From an uncultured Prevotella sp. (GTDB lineage: Bacteria > Bacteroidota > Bacteroidia > Bacteroidales > Bacteroidaceae), in contig CAMOGW010000004.1 in assembly GCA_946614435.1 (NCBI GenBank), positions 1 to 64,000 on the forward strand: a DNA stretch of 64,000 nt. Direction: 5' to 3'. Shown in pieces: positions 33,583 to 42,725 of the stretch; the first letter of the stretch is position 1; every line of letters starts with the position of its first letter. The notes beneath the pieces were generated by a model, which was not told where the DNA came from, made no database searches, and saw nothing but the letters and a program-made list of their open reading frames with translations. A program made the translations under genes and the position numbers.

Positions 33583-36500
33583 TGCCCATGTCACACTTTA
33601 ACGAACATACGCTGGAGATGGCCATCATGGAGCTGTTTGAACAACAGGGCTACAGCTACGTGAATGGCGAGACGATACACAAGGAGCAGACGGAGGTGCT
33701 GCTGCGTGATGACTTGCGGATGTATCTGATGGACAGATATGCCGAGGAAGGCATTACGCCCTTGGAGGTGGAGCGAGTCATGGCGAAACTGACGGCAGAC
33801 AATGGTGCTCCGCTATACGAGCAGAACGCACAGACGTATCGGCTGATGACGGAGGGCTTCGCCATCAAGCGTGAGGATGCCTCGCTGCCAGACTTGTTCG
33901 TTGAAGTGATAGACTTTAAGGATATTGACCGCAATATCTTCAAAATTGTCAACCAACTGGAGATAAAGGGATTGGAACGACGTATTCCAGATGGCATCGT
34001 CTATGTGAACGGTCTGCCTGTAGTGGTGCTGGAGTTCAAGAGTGCCGTAAAGGAAGACACCACCATCATGAATGCCTATACGCAGTTGACGGTGCGCTAT
34101 CGTAGGGATATTCCTGAGTTGTTCCGTTATAATGCCTTCGTGGTCATCAGCGATGGCGTGAACAATAAATATGGCACGCTATTCACGCCTTACGAGTTCT
34201 TCTATGCCTGGCGCAAGGTGGAACGGACGGATAAAGCAAACGATGGCATTGACTCCCTACATACCATGATGGCAGGATTGTTCCGTAAGGAGAGACTGCT
34301 GAGCGTGATGAAAGACTTCGTGTTCTTCCCTGACACCTCGAAGAGTGAAAGAAAGATAGTGTGTCGCTATCCACAGTTCTTCGCCACACACAGGCTTTAC
34401 GAAAACATCCTGGAGCACTCGCACATCAACTTGCATGGCGACGGAAAGGGAGGAACATACTTTGGTGCTACAGGCTGTGGAAAGAGCCTCACGATGCTAT
34501 TCCTGACACGTATGCTGATGCGCAGCCGACATCTGGCAAGTCCTACCATCGTATTGATAACAGACCGTACAGACCTGGACGACCAGCTGTCGGCACAATT
34601 CGTTAATGCCAAGCAGTATATTGGCGATGAGACGGTGGTTAATGTAGAAACACGCGAAGAGTTAGGCAAAAAGTTGAGAGGAAGAAAGAGTGGTGGCGTG
34701 CTCCTTACTACCATTCAGAAGTTCAGCGAGGACATCAATCTGCTGTCTGACCGCGCCAACATCATCTGCATCTCCGACGAAGCCCACCGTTCGCAGACGA
34801 ATGTGGAACAGAATGTGACCATTACTGATAAAGGCGTAAAGCGCAGCTATGGCTTTGCCAAGTATCTGCACGACTCACTGCCCAATGCTACCTACGTTGG
34901 CTTCACAGGAACGCCTATTGATGCAACGATAGATGTGTTTGGCGATGTAGTGGATAGTTACACCATGACAGAATCGGTGGCTGACGGCATCACTCGTCGC
35001 ATCGTTTATGAAGGAAGAGCCGCCAAGGTATTTGCCGACCACAAACAACTGGAGGCGATAGAGGCATACTATAAGCAATGTGAAGAACAGGGAGCCAACG
35101 AATACCAGATAGAGGAAAGTAAGAAGGCTGTGACGCAGATGAACAAGATTCTGGGTGACCCGAACCGTCTGGCGGTGGTGGCAAAGGATTTCATAGAGCA
35201 CTACGAAAAGCGAATAGAGGAAGGGAGTACCGTTTGCGGTAAGGCAATGTTCGTATGCTCCAGTCGAGAGATAGCCTACGACCTGTATAAACAGATTGTT
35301 GCCTTACGCCCCGAATGGGAAGAGAAGATTGGTTCAGAAGACCAGACGCCAGTAGAGCGCATCCGATTGGTGATGACTCGTGAGAAGGATGATGATCCTA
35401 AGCTTCGCGAACTGATTGGTTCGGACGAAGACAGAAAAGCTCTTGATGTGTTGTTTAAAAACCCTGACTCTAACTTCAAGATTGCTATCGTCGTGTCTAT
35501 GTGGATAACAGGCTTTGATGTGCCTTGTCTCGACACGATGTATATAGACAAGCCTTTACAGAAACACACGTTGGTACAGACCATTTCGAGGGTGAACCGT
35601 GTGTATGAAGGTAAGGATAAAGGACTGGTGGTTGACTACATCGGTATCAAGAGCAACATGAACAATGCGCTGAAACAGTATGCCGGTGGTGGTGATATGG
35701 GTGATAACGTGGAAACCATCGAACAGAGTGTAACGATGGTGAAAGACGAGTTGGATATCCTGCGCCGAATGTTCCATACTTTCGATTATAGCAAGTTCTC
35801 AACGGGTACACCATTGGAACAATTGGAATGCTTGAAACATGCGGCAGAATTCGTGCAGGTTACGGAGAAAACGCAAAACCTGTTTATGGGGCATGCCAAG
35901 AAACTGAAATCAGCCTTCAATCTCTGTTCCAACCATGAGGCAATTAGCGATAAGGATCGGGAGGACATTCATTTCTTTACGGGAGTGAGGTCTATCATCT
36001 ACAAACTGACCAAAGGTGATGCTCCCGATGCCTCGCAGATGAATCGCAAGGTGAGCCAGATGATAGCAGAAGCCTTGAAGTCGGACGGAGTGGAGGAGGT
36101 GGCTCAGGTGAATGCGAACACAAAGGACCTGGACTTGCTGAGTGAAGACTATATGACGAGGCTGGAGAAGCTGAAGTTGCCTAATACGAAGGTGAAACTG
36201 ATGGAGAAGCTGCTTCGGACAGTTATTACCGACTTCAAGAAAGTCAATAAGATGAAGGGCGTGGATTTCACAAAGCGCCTGAATGCGTTGGTGCAGCGAT
36301 ATAATGACCGTAGCGACAATGCCGTGTTTGCCGAAGAGGTGCTCAATGAGGTTGCCAAGCAGATGGCAGAACTGCTGAAGGAGGTGAACAAAGAGAAGAA
36401 ATCGTTCAAGGACTTAGGCATTACCTACGAGGAAAAGGCTTTCTATGATATTCTGAAAGAAATAGCTCATAAGTTCGGTTTTGAATACCCAGAAGACAAA

Positions 36501-37007
36501 CTGCTGACGCTGGCCGCTGCCGTAAAGAAGATGGTGGATGACAAGTCGAAATATACCGACTGGGCCAATCGTTCAGACATCAAGGCTGAGTTGCAAATGG
36601 ACTTGATTCTGATATTGGCAGAACATGGTTATCCTCCTGTACCGCAGGATGAGGTGTTCAAAGAAATCTTCGAGCAGGCTGAAAATTTCAAGAAATATGA
36701 TCAGGAAGATGATATAAAGGAAGATGCGCCGATTAAGTTTTACAAATTAGAGAATGTTGAGGATGACCGTGATGTACGCAATCTCATCTTCAATCGTCTG
36801 CACATGGATGTTTCTATTAGCGATGGTGAATTGCAACGCGAGGTTATCGAACTCTATGGTGAACGTTATCCAGATATGTTACTAAATGACTGGCGTCATA
36901 TCATTAAGGCATACACTCCGATGGTCAGAGAGGCTGTTCTATCAAAGGCTAAAGAAGTGTCGATACAATCTGAACAGTTAAATATGGCTGCCGAATCTCT
37001 CGGGTGA
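33582..37007 (+). CDS. hsdR: Type I restriction endonuclease/translocase subunit
   Basis: 1141 residues, full length. The N-terminal nuclease domain has IPDGIVYVNGLPVVVLEFKSA (D...ExK). The SF2 motor has GATGCGKS (Walker A, about residue 294), ISDEAHRS (DEAH, about 399), GFTGTP and, in the second RecA domain, MWITGFDVPCLDTMYIDKPL and QTISRVNR. A helical C-terminal domain binds the methylase. It translocates and cuts unmethylated DNA. Its own 5' end is the source of the direct repeat at 30413-30472. Confidence 0.96.
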   Translation: MPMSHFNEHTLEMAIMELFEQQGYSYVNGETIHKEQTEVLLRDDLRMYLMDRYAEEGITPLEVERVMAKLTADNGAPLYEQNAQTYRLMTEGFAIKREDASLPDLFVEVIDFKDIDRNIFKIVNQLEIKGLERRIPDGIVYVNGLPVVVLEFKSAVKEDTTIMNAYTQLTVRYRRDIPELFRYNAFVVISDGVNNKYGTLFTPYEFFYAWRKVERTDKANDGIDSLHTMMAGLFRKERLLSVMKDFVFFPDTSKSERKIVCRYPQFFATHRLYENILEHSHINLHGDGKGGTYFGATGCGKSLTMLFLTRMLMRSRHLASPTIVLITDRTDLDDQLSAQFVNAKQYIGDETVVNVETREELGKKLRGRKSGGVLLTTIQKFSEDINLLSDRANIICISDEAHRSQTNVEQNVTITDKGVKRSYGFAKYLHDSLPNATYVGFTGTPIDATIDVFGDVVDSYTMTESVADGITRRIVYEGRAAKVFADHKQLEAIEAYYKQCEEQGANEYQIEESKKAVTQMNKILGDPNRLAVVAKDFIEHYEKRIEEGSTVCGKAMFVCSSREIAYDLYKQIVALRPEWEEKIGSEDQTPVERIRLVMTREKDDDPKLRELIGSDEDRKALDVLFKNPDSNFKIAIVVSMWITGFDVPCLDTMYIDKPLQKHTLVQTISRVNRVYEGKDKGLVVDYIGIKSNMNNALKQYAGGGDMGDNVETIEQSVTMVKDELDILRRMFHTFDYSKFSTGTPLEQLECLKHAAEFVQVTEKTQNLFMGHAKKLKSAFNLCSNHEAISDKDREDIHFFTGVRSIIYKLTKGDAPDASQMNRKVSQMIAEALKSDGVEEVAQVNANTKDLDLLSEDYMTRLEKLKLPNTKVKLMEKLLRTVITDFKKVNKMKGVDFTKRLNALVQRYNDRSDNAVFAEEVLNEVAKQMAELLKEVNKEKKSFKDLGITYEEKAFYDILKEIAHKFGFEYPEDKLLTLAAAVKKMVDDKSKYTDWANRSDIKAELQMDLILILAEHGYPPVPQDEVFKEIFEQAENFKKYDQEDDIKEDAPIKFYKLENVEDDRDVRNLIFNRLHMDVSISDGELQREVIELYGERYPDMLLNDWRHIIKAYTPMVREAVLSKAKEVSIQSEQLNMAAESLG
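33630..33689 (+). repeat. 60-base direct repeat, right copy (inside hsdR)
   Basis: Encodes HsdR residues 17-36. Matches 30413-30472 at 57 of 60 positions and in the same reading frame. Confidence 0.92.
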
Positions 37008-37081
37008 CACTAGGGACAGGTACTCTGTCACGCATCTGAGCATCAGACAATTGAACAAGGAATATAATCGTTATAAATGAT

Positions 37082-37944
37082 ATGGCAAACGAAATAGAGA
37101 AAAGGAATGAGGCTTTCCTGATTTATCAGGATGAAAACGGAATTGCTCGAGTCAATGTAAGATTCGAGGGCGAAGATGTGTGGCTGACCGTAGAGCAAAT
37201 TATGGAACTGTTTGATGCTTCGCAACAAGACGTAAGCTACCGCATTAAGCAGATTTATGCCGATGGTGAACAAGATGCGGAACGAACTCACAAAAAATTT
37301 TTGTTAGTTCGCCAGGAAGGTAACAGGAGTGTGCGGAGAAACATGAGCCACTACAACCTGGACATGATTATCGCTGTGGGCTATCGTGTGAAGTCACAGG
37401 TGGCTACACTGACATCTTCATTACAAGCATCGACTATGATCCCAACGCCAATCTCACTCGGAAGTTTTTTGCTACTGTTCAGAACAAACTGCACTATGCT
37501 GCCCATCAGCATACGGCGGCAGAGGTCGTCTATGAGCGTGTGGATGCAGAGAAGCCGATGGTGGGCATGACTAATTTCAGGGGGAACTATATCACCAAGG
37601 AGGATGTGCAGATTGCGAAGAACTATCTTACGGAAGAAGAACTGACGTATTTGAATCTGTTGGTATCACAGTATTTGGACTTTGCCGAAATTCAGGCTTT
37701 GCAGCAGATTCCTATGAGGATGGTGGAGTGGATTGAAAAACTTGACGATCTGATGAAACTCTCTGGTAGACAGTTGTTGGTGGGCAAGGGAACTATCAGT
37801 CATGAAGAGGCGAAAAAGAAGGCAATCGCAGAGTTTGAAAAGTATCGTAAGATAGAGATGCTACAGTATGAAAGTGACTACGACAGAGCCATCAGGGAAC
37901 TGATACAGAAAGAGAATAGCCTACCAAAGAATGAGGGATGTTAA
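37082..37944 (+). pseudogene. RhuM-family gene with internal deletion and frameshift
   Basis: The first frame gives the standard RhuM start (GEDVWLTVEQIMELFDASQQDV, YNLDMIIAVGYRVKS) to about 37399. The next-frame sequence then gives the standard C-terminus: DYDPNANLTRKFFATVQNKL, HTAAEVVYERVDAEKPMVGM, FRGNYITKEDVQIAKNYLTE, to the stop at 37944. The middle, roughly 60-80 residues in intact relatives, is missing. It is a second, broken RhuM gene 75 bases after hsdR, in addition to the RhuM-Fic fusion inside the operon. Confidence 0.85.
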
Positions 37945-38038
37945 GAAATCAATAAAACTAGAAAAAATAATAATAGCATGACAAGCAATATATCGCCCCA
38001 AAGGAACAACATAAAAAAATAAGTAAATTCAGCTGTGG

Positions 38039-38545
38039 ATGCATAATAAGTATTCTATTTGTAATTATAGAGGTGGAAATTCTAAGGCTCGAAATCCGAA
38101 GATACAGAATATGCTCCGCATGATTGGCTTCGGTGAGAATGTCGGTTCCGGATTCCCCAAGATTATAGCAGCATGGAAGGAAACGAACTGGGGTGAGCCG
38201 CAACTGTTGAACAAACTGGATGTTGACGAGGTGGAATTAGTACTACCTGTGCCTTCAACTAAAGCTACATCTGATACTGCACCTGCAAATGCAACTGCAA
38301 ATGCAACTGTAAATGCAACTGTAAATGCAACTGTAAAACTCAATAAGACCCAAAAGAAAATTCTGTCTCTTCTCTACGAAAACAAAAATGCCACTTACGA
38401 TGAGATTGCAAAGCAATTGGATATTGAGAGGACGACAGTCTGGAGAAATATAGACGCAATGAAGAAAAAAGCAGTTCTTCGTCGTGTTGGAGAGGATAAG
38501 AATGGGCATTGGGAAGTGCTAATAGCCATTGATAATGTTGTTTAG
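38039..38545 (+). pseudogene. C-terminal half of an AlbA_2/RecG-like regulator with NAT repeats and a helix-turn-helix
   Basis: Open frame of 168 residues. NYRGGNSKARNPKIQNMLRM and GFGENVGSGFPKI are the conserved end of the HATPase_c_4-type domain in AlbA_2 proteins. A tandem ANATANATVNATVNAT linker (12-base units, about 38284-38338) follows, then a winged helix (TQKKILSLLYENKNATYDEIAKQLDIERTTVWRNI). The N-terminal DNA-binding and most of the ATPase-like part are absent. The preceding 90 bases are AT-rich and non-coding. It might still be translated as a small regulator. Confidence 0.65.
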
Positions 38546-38590
38546 GGGGCTTATTCAGTGGTGCAAATGTGGTGCAGTTAAGACAAAAGA

Positions 38591-38629
38591 AAAAGAGCAA
38601 ATAATTGGTATTCAATTGCTTGCTCTTTT
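38591..38629 (-). terminator. Terminator of tRNA-Arg
   Basis: AAAAGAGCAA (38591-38600) pairs with TTGCTCTTTT (38620-38629), with AATTG/CAATT pairing inside. On the minus strand it lies right after the tRNA and ends in a T-rich tail. Confidence 0.75.
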
Positions 38630-38636
38630 CTTAAAG

Positions 38637-38710
38637 TGATCCCGTTGGGATTCAAACCCAAGACCTTCAGAACCGGAATCTGACGCTCTATTCAGCTAAG
38701 CTACGGGACC
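38637..38710 (-). tRNA. tRNA-Arg (anticodon CCG)
   Basis: Minus-strand cloverleaf: acceptor GGTCCCG/CGGGATC (one G-T pair), D arm GCTT/GAGC, anticodon stem TCAGA/TCTGA with loop TTCCGGT (anticodon CCG), T arm TTGGG/CCCAA with TTTGAAT loop, discriminator A. CCA is not encoded. It is the right boundary of the defence island and its 3' end faces the island. Confidence 0.95.
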
Positions 38711-38859
38711 CGAATTGCGGATGCAAAAGTACAAAGAAAATGCGAACAGTGCAAATTTATCTGTGACTAATTTGGCTCAATAATGCGGAATGAGAAGAAA
38801 TATTGGTTAAAAACGCTTAATAATTAGTGACAAATGAAACGCTGTCGATAAAAAGTTTG

Positions 38860-38867
38860 TAATTTTG
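38860..38867 (+). promoter_or_regulatory. -7 box of the Nif3 gene
   Basis: TAATTTTG. It overlaps the TTG at 38865 that would begin the longest frame, so translation must start downstream, which supports GTG 38892. Confidence 0.6.
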
Positions 38868-38891
38868 CAATTCCAAAAACGACATAGAAGC

Positions 38892-39677
38892 GTGAAAATT
38901 AAGGAAGTTTTGTGCGCCCTTGAACAATTCGCGCCCCTGCCGCTGCAAGAGAGTTGGGATAATGCTGGCTTGCAGATTGGATTGACAGAGGCGGAGGTTT
39001 CAGGGGCATTATTGTGTTTGGACGTGACGGAAAAGGTCATTGATGAGGCCGAACGGAAAGGTTGCAACCTCGTAGTGAGTCATCATCCGTTGCTGTTTCG
39101 TGGACTGAAACAGATTAGTGATGCTACCGATGTGCAGCGCACAGTGTGGAAGGCTGTTCAGAAAGGTATCTGTGTCGTGTCAATGCATACCAATCTGGAT
39201 AATGCCCGCGATGGTGTGAACTTCAAAATAGCTGAGCGACTGCAGCTTCACGATGTTGATTTCTTTGCGAAGAAGATGGTTGACGGCATGGAGTGTGGCA
39301 GTGGCGTGATGGGCGAACTGACTGAGCCGATGGCTGCTGACGACTTCGTGCTGCATGTGAAGCGACAGATGGAGGCCGAGAGCGCGATGTGCAACGAGCT
39401 GTTGCGCAGACCTATCAAGAAGGTGGCCATCTGTGGAGGCGCAGGCGACTTCCTGCTCGACGAGGCCGTGAAGGCCGGAGCCGATGCTTTCCTGACGGGA
39501 GAGATGCACTACCATCAGTATTTTGGCTATGAGCAGAAGATTCAGATTTGCGTGATAGGCCACTATGAGAGCGAGCATTTCACTACGGAGATTTTCCGTG
39601 ACATTATTCAGAAGGCTTGCCCCGAGGTGAGGACAGAGCTGACAGAAACGAATACAAATCCGATTATTTATTTATAG
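38892..39677 (+). CDS. Nif3-like dinuclear metal-centre protein
   Basis: 261 residues from the GTG at 38892 (first reasonable start after the promoter box). Typical features: ESWDNAGLQIG, LDVTEKVIDEA, SHHPLLFRGLK (metal histidines), SMHTNLDNARDGVN, CGGAGDFLLDEAVKAGADAFLTGEMHYH and the final HYESEHF. It is a universal family that forms a hexameric toroid with two metals, possibly with GTP cyclohydrolase-like or hydrolase activity; its role is unsettled. It is paired with the zinc-ribbon gene 4 bases downstream, a linkage I recall as conserved. Confidence 0.9.
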   Translation: MKIKEVLCALEQFAPLPLQESWDNAGLQIGLTEAEVSGALLCLDVTEKVIDEAERKGCNLVVSHHPLLFRGLKQISDATDVQRTVWKAVQKGICVVSMHTNLDNARDGVNFKIAERLQLHDVDFFAKKMVDGMECGSGVMGELTEPMAADDFVLHVKRQMEAESAMCNELLRRPIKKVAICGGAGDFLLDEAVKAGADAFLTGEMHYHQYFGYEQKIQICVIGHYESEHFTTEIFRDIIQKACPEVRTELTETNTNPIIYL

Positions 39678-39681
39678 AATT

Positions 39682-40542
39682 ATGGCAAAGAAAGATCCTA
39701 CAGACCTCTCAGTAGAGGAGAAGCTGAAGACTTTGTTCCAGCTTCAGACGGCCTTGTCGGCCATTGATGAGAAGAAGGCGCTCAGAGGTGAGCTGCCTCT
39801 TGAAGTAGAAGACCTCGACGCTGAAATCGAGGGACTCACCACTCGTATTGATCGCATCAAGGCTGAGATTGGCGAGTTCGACCGCGCTATCTCGCAGAAG
39901 AAAGGCGAGATTATTGAGGCTCAGAACAGCGTGGAGCGTTACAAGAATCAGATTAATGAAGTGAAGAACAACCGCGAGTACGACACGCTGAGCAAGGAGA
40001 TTGAGTTCCAGGAACTGGAGATAGAGCTGTGCAACAAGAAAATTAATGAGGCCCAGAAGCGCATTGCTGAGCGCAGCGAAGACTTGAGTGGTGCCGAGAC
40101 CCTGTTGCAGGAGAAGCAGGCTGACCTGGAGCAGAAGCGCAGTGAGCTCGACGAGATTATGGAGGAGACTCGTGCCGAGGAGGAGAAACTGAAGGAGAAG
40201 TCGAAGGAGCTGGAGGCAAAGATTGAGCCTCGTCTGCTCACGGCCTTCAAGCGCATCCGCAAGAATGCCCGCAATGGTCTGGGCATTGTGTATGTGCAGC
40301 GTGATGCCTGCGGCGGTTGCTTCAATAAGATTCCGCCCCAGCGTCAGCTCGACATTAAGATGCATAAGAAGGTGATTGTTTGTGAGTATTGCGGACGCAT
40401 CCTGATTGATCCCGAACTGGCCGGTGTGAAGGTAGAGAAGGCTGTCGTTGCTACCGACGAGAAAAAGACGCGCAAGCGTACAGCAACGGTGCGTAAGACA
40501 TCGAGCTCGAAGAAGACGACCGATGCCAACGATATGGAATAA
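39682..40542 (+). CDS. Coiled-coil C4 zinc-ribbon protein (CT398/DUF164-like)
   Basis: 286 residues. Residues 1-185 form a long antiparallel coiled coil rich in Glu, Lys and Leu. Then CGGCFNKIPPQRQLDIK and CEYCGRILID supply a CxxC...CxxC zinc ribbon. The last 40 residues (TRKRTATVRKTSSSKKT) are basic and disordered, suggesting nucleic-acid contact. It may act with Nif3; the biochemical role is unknown. Confidence 0.88.
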   Translation: MAKKDPTDLSVEEKLKTLFQLQTALSAIDEKKALRGELPLEVEDLDAEIEGLTTRIDRIKAEIGEFDRAISQKKGEIIEAQNSVERYKNQINEVKNNREYDTLSKEIEFQELEIELCNKKINEAQKRIAERSEDLSGAETLLQEKQADLEQKRSELDEIMEETRAEEEKLKEKSKELEAKIEPRLLTAFKRIRKNARNGLGIVYVQRDACGGCFNKIPPQRQLDIKMHKKVIVCEYCGRILIDPELAGVKVEKAVVATDEKKTRKRTATVRKTSSSKKTTDANDME

Positions 40543-40570
40543 GCCTTAGCGCAAAGCAAAATGAAAAAGA

Positions 40571-40626
40571 AATCCTGCAAAGATGCCCTAACATGAAAAC
40601 GGGCAACTTTGCAGGATTGCTTTTTT
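40571..40626 (+). terminator. Terminator of the Nif3/zinc-ribbon operon
   Basis: AATCCTGCAAAG..TGCCC (40571-40588) pairs with GGGCA..CTTTGCAGGATT (40601-40618), followed by GC and six T. It overlaps the end of the convergent gene. Confidence 0.88.
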
Positions 40627-41074
40627 ATAGCTGGTCGTAGTCGGGTATCTCTCTCAGGAACTCATATTGCTGCTGTTCCTTGTTCAGACGGCAGCAATAG
40701 TGTTGCAAGCCGTTGGAGACAATGAGATATTCGACACGAAGAATCATGTTGTAGGCAGTGATTTGATTGAACACTCGCTGCGTGATTTCTATCTCTGGCG
40801 CTTTATACTCGATAATCATTCGGGGCTGGAGCGCATTGTTGTATAACACAGAATCGCAGCGCATGCGCTTCTCACCAATCCGAAGCTCAATCTCGTTTCC
40901 CAACAGTCCCTTGGGGTAGTGCTTGTGCTCCATAAGGAAATGTACGAAATGCTGGCGCACCCATTCTTCGGGGGTGAGTGCCACATAGCGGCGACGCAGC
41001 ACATCGAAGATTTGCCGATGTCCGTTCGTCTCTTTGATTCGAGCCTCGTAGGGCGGAAGGTTCAGCTGTGTCAT
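40625..41074 (-). CDS. HsdR N-terminal-domain-like (PD-(D/E)XK) protein
   Basis: 149 residues. RCDSVLYNNALQPRMIIEYKAPEIEIT holds the D...ExK metal site of the type I restriction enzyme R protein N-terminal family (HSDR_N_2). It stands alone, far from the hsd operon, as a free-standing nuclease-like domain. Such genes are widespread in Bacteroidales and of unknown role. The convergent terminator overlaps its stop. Confidence 0.82.
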   Translation of the reverse strand: MTQLNLPPYEARIKETNGHRQIFDVLRRRYVALTPEEWVRQHFVHFLMEHKHYPKGLLGNEIELRIGEKRMRCDSVLYNNALQPRMIIEYKAPEIEITQRVFNQITAYNMILRVEYLIVSNGLQHYCCRLNKEQQQYEFLREIPDYDQL

Positions 41075-41193
41075 GCAGTAAGATTTTAGTGCGTTTTGAT
41101 TGAAAACAGCACAAAAATACGAATTTTGTTTAACATCTGTTTCCTTCTGAGCTTAAAAAGAATGATTTTTTCTTCTTTGAAGGATAAAATCGC

Positions 41194-41201
41194 TAATTTT
41201 G
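41194..41201 (+). promoter_or_regulatory. -7 box of the symporter gene
   Basis: TAATTTTG 35 bases before the ATG at 41236. Confidence 0.5.
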
Positions 41202-41235
41202 CACCTCATATCTATTCTTAAATGACAGAATTGTG

Positions 41236-42690
41236 ATGACATTAGCTCTTGTATTGGCTTATTTCTGCGTGCTTTTCGCCATCAGTCGGCTGACGGCCCG
41301 GCGAGCAACGAATGATACATTCTTTCGTGGAGAGCGGCGTTCTCCGTGGTGGTTGGTGGCTTTCGGCATGGTGGGCGCCAGCATATCGGGCGTGACGTTT
41401 GTGAGTGTGCCGGGCATGGTGCTCACCAGCAATATGGCCTATCTGCAACTGTGCATAGGCTTCATCTTCGGCTATCTGGCCGTAGCCTTCGTGCTGCTGC
41501 CAGTCTATTACAAGTTGAACCTCACGTCTGTTTACAGCTATCTGGGACAGCGGCTGGGGCATCGCAGCTATAAGACGGGCGCATGGTTCTTCTTGCTATC
41601 GAAGATGTGCGGCGCAGCCCTGAAGTTCTATGTGGTGTGCATGATTCTGGGAGCCTCGACGGGTTCGGGAGGCGACTGGGGAGGACTACGCTTTGTGCTG
41701 GTCACTGTGGTGATGGTGATGCTCATCTGGCTCTATACCCGACAGGGCGGCATCCGCACGCTGGTGTTCACCGATACGTTTCAGACACTATGCCTCTTCA
41801 CGGCTCTGGGGCTGATCATATATGAAGTGATGGGGCAGATGGATTTCTCGCTGTCCGAGGCAGTAAGGGCGGTGGCAGCCGATGAGCGTAGCCGTGTGTT
41901 CGTGATGGACGACTGGGCTTCGCCCTGGAACTTCTGGAAGCAACTGCTCAGCGGACTGTTTATCGTAGTGGTGATGACAGGACTCGATCAGGACATGATG
42001 CAGAAGAACCTCACCTGCAAGTCGCTGCGCGATGCACAGAAAGACATGTGTACGTATGGGCTGGCCTTCCTGCCGGCCAATTTCCTGTTTCTGGCTTTAG
42101 GCGTGTTGCTGGCTCAGTATTTTGAGGCTCAGGGGATAGCATTGCCTGCTAAGGGCGACGAGCTGTTGCCGATGTTCGTCCAGGGTGATGAGGCGGCTCT
42201 GGCGGGCGGTAGCAGTTTTTTCACTCTTCACTCCTCACTCTTCACTTTGTTTTTGATAGGCATACTGGCTGCTTCGTTCTCCAGTGCCGACTCGGCCTTG
42301 ACTTCGCTCACTACGAGCTACTGTGTCGATATCTGTCAACGGGAGAACGACGAGCGGTTGCGCCGCAGAGTGCATGTGGTGATGTGTGTGTGCTTTGCCG
42401 GATTCATCCTGCTGTTCAATGCGGTGAACTCGAAAAGCCTGATTGATGCCATCTACACCATCGTGAGCTACACTTACGGCCCTTTGTTAGGACTCTTTGT
42501 CTTCGGACTGTTTACCAAGCGTGAGGTGCGCGACCGTTTCGTTCCCTATGTCTGTGTGGCTTCGCCTCTGCTGTGCTATGCTATTGACACTATAGCAAAG
42601 CAGCAGTTCGGCTATCACTTCGGCTACGAACTGCTGCTGTTAAACGGATTACTTACATTTTTGGGATTGCTCTTGTTAAGAAGAGATTAA
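41236..42690 (+). CDS. Sodium:solute symporter (SSF family)
   Basis: 484 residues with about 13 membrane helices of the LeuT fold. Marker stretches are TNDTFFRGERRSPWWLVAFGMVG, SISGVTFVSVPGMV, GLDQDMMQKNLTCKSLRDAQKD and LAASFSSADSALTSLTTSYCVDI, the last containing the Na2-site serines of SSF transporters. The substrate (a sugar, sialic acid or similar) cannot be read. The ATG at 41236 is preferred over the GTG at 41233. A QGDEAALAGG to FFTLHSSLFTLF stretch near 42200 contains a repetitive CACTCTTCACTC tract. Confidence 0.92.
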   Translation: MTLALVLAYFCVLFAISRLTARRATNDTFFRGERRSPWWLVAFGMVGASISGVTFVSVPGMVLTSNMAYLQLCIGFIFGYLAVAFVLLPVYYKLNLTSVYSYLGQRLGHRSYKTGAWFFLLSKMCGAALKFYVVCMILGASTGSGGDWGGLRFVLVTVVMVMLIWLYTRQGGIRTLVFTDTFQTLCLFTALGLIIYEVMGQMDFSLSEAVRAVAADERSRVFVMDDWASPWNFWKQLLSGLFIVVVMTGLDQDMMQKNLTCKSLRDAQKDMCTYGLAFLPANFLFLALGVLLAQYFEAQGIALPAKGDELLPMFVQGDEAALAGGSSFFTLHSSLFTLFLIGILAASFSSADSALTSLTTSYCVDICQRENDERLRRRVHVVMCVCFAGFILLFNAVNSKSLIDAIYTIVSYTYGPLLGLFVFGLFTKREVRDRFVPYVCVASPLLCYAIDTIAKQQFGYHFGYELLLLNGLLTFLGLLLLRRD

Positions 42691-42725
42691 TGCTATAGAT
42701 GTTTTTTCAGTGGGATGATGCATGC

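Noticed and set aside
30227..38545. The AlbA_2 head at 30227 and the regulator tail at 38039 as two halves of one gene split by insertion of the cassette and hsdR
   Set aside because: Tempting, but hsdR and a RhuM gene lie between them, the missing middle is not found, and the two parts could come from different paralogues. They are kept as separate remnants.
38637..38710. tRNA-Arg as an attachment site with a duplicated 3' end at the other side of the island
   Set aside because: I searched 25150-26500 by eye for the tRNA 3' sequence (GGGATTCAAACCC) and did not find it. No integrase gene is present.
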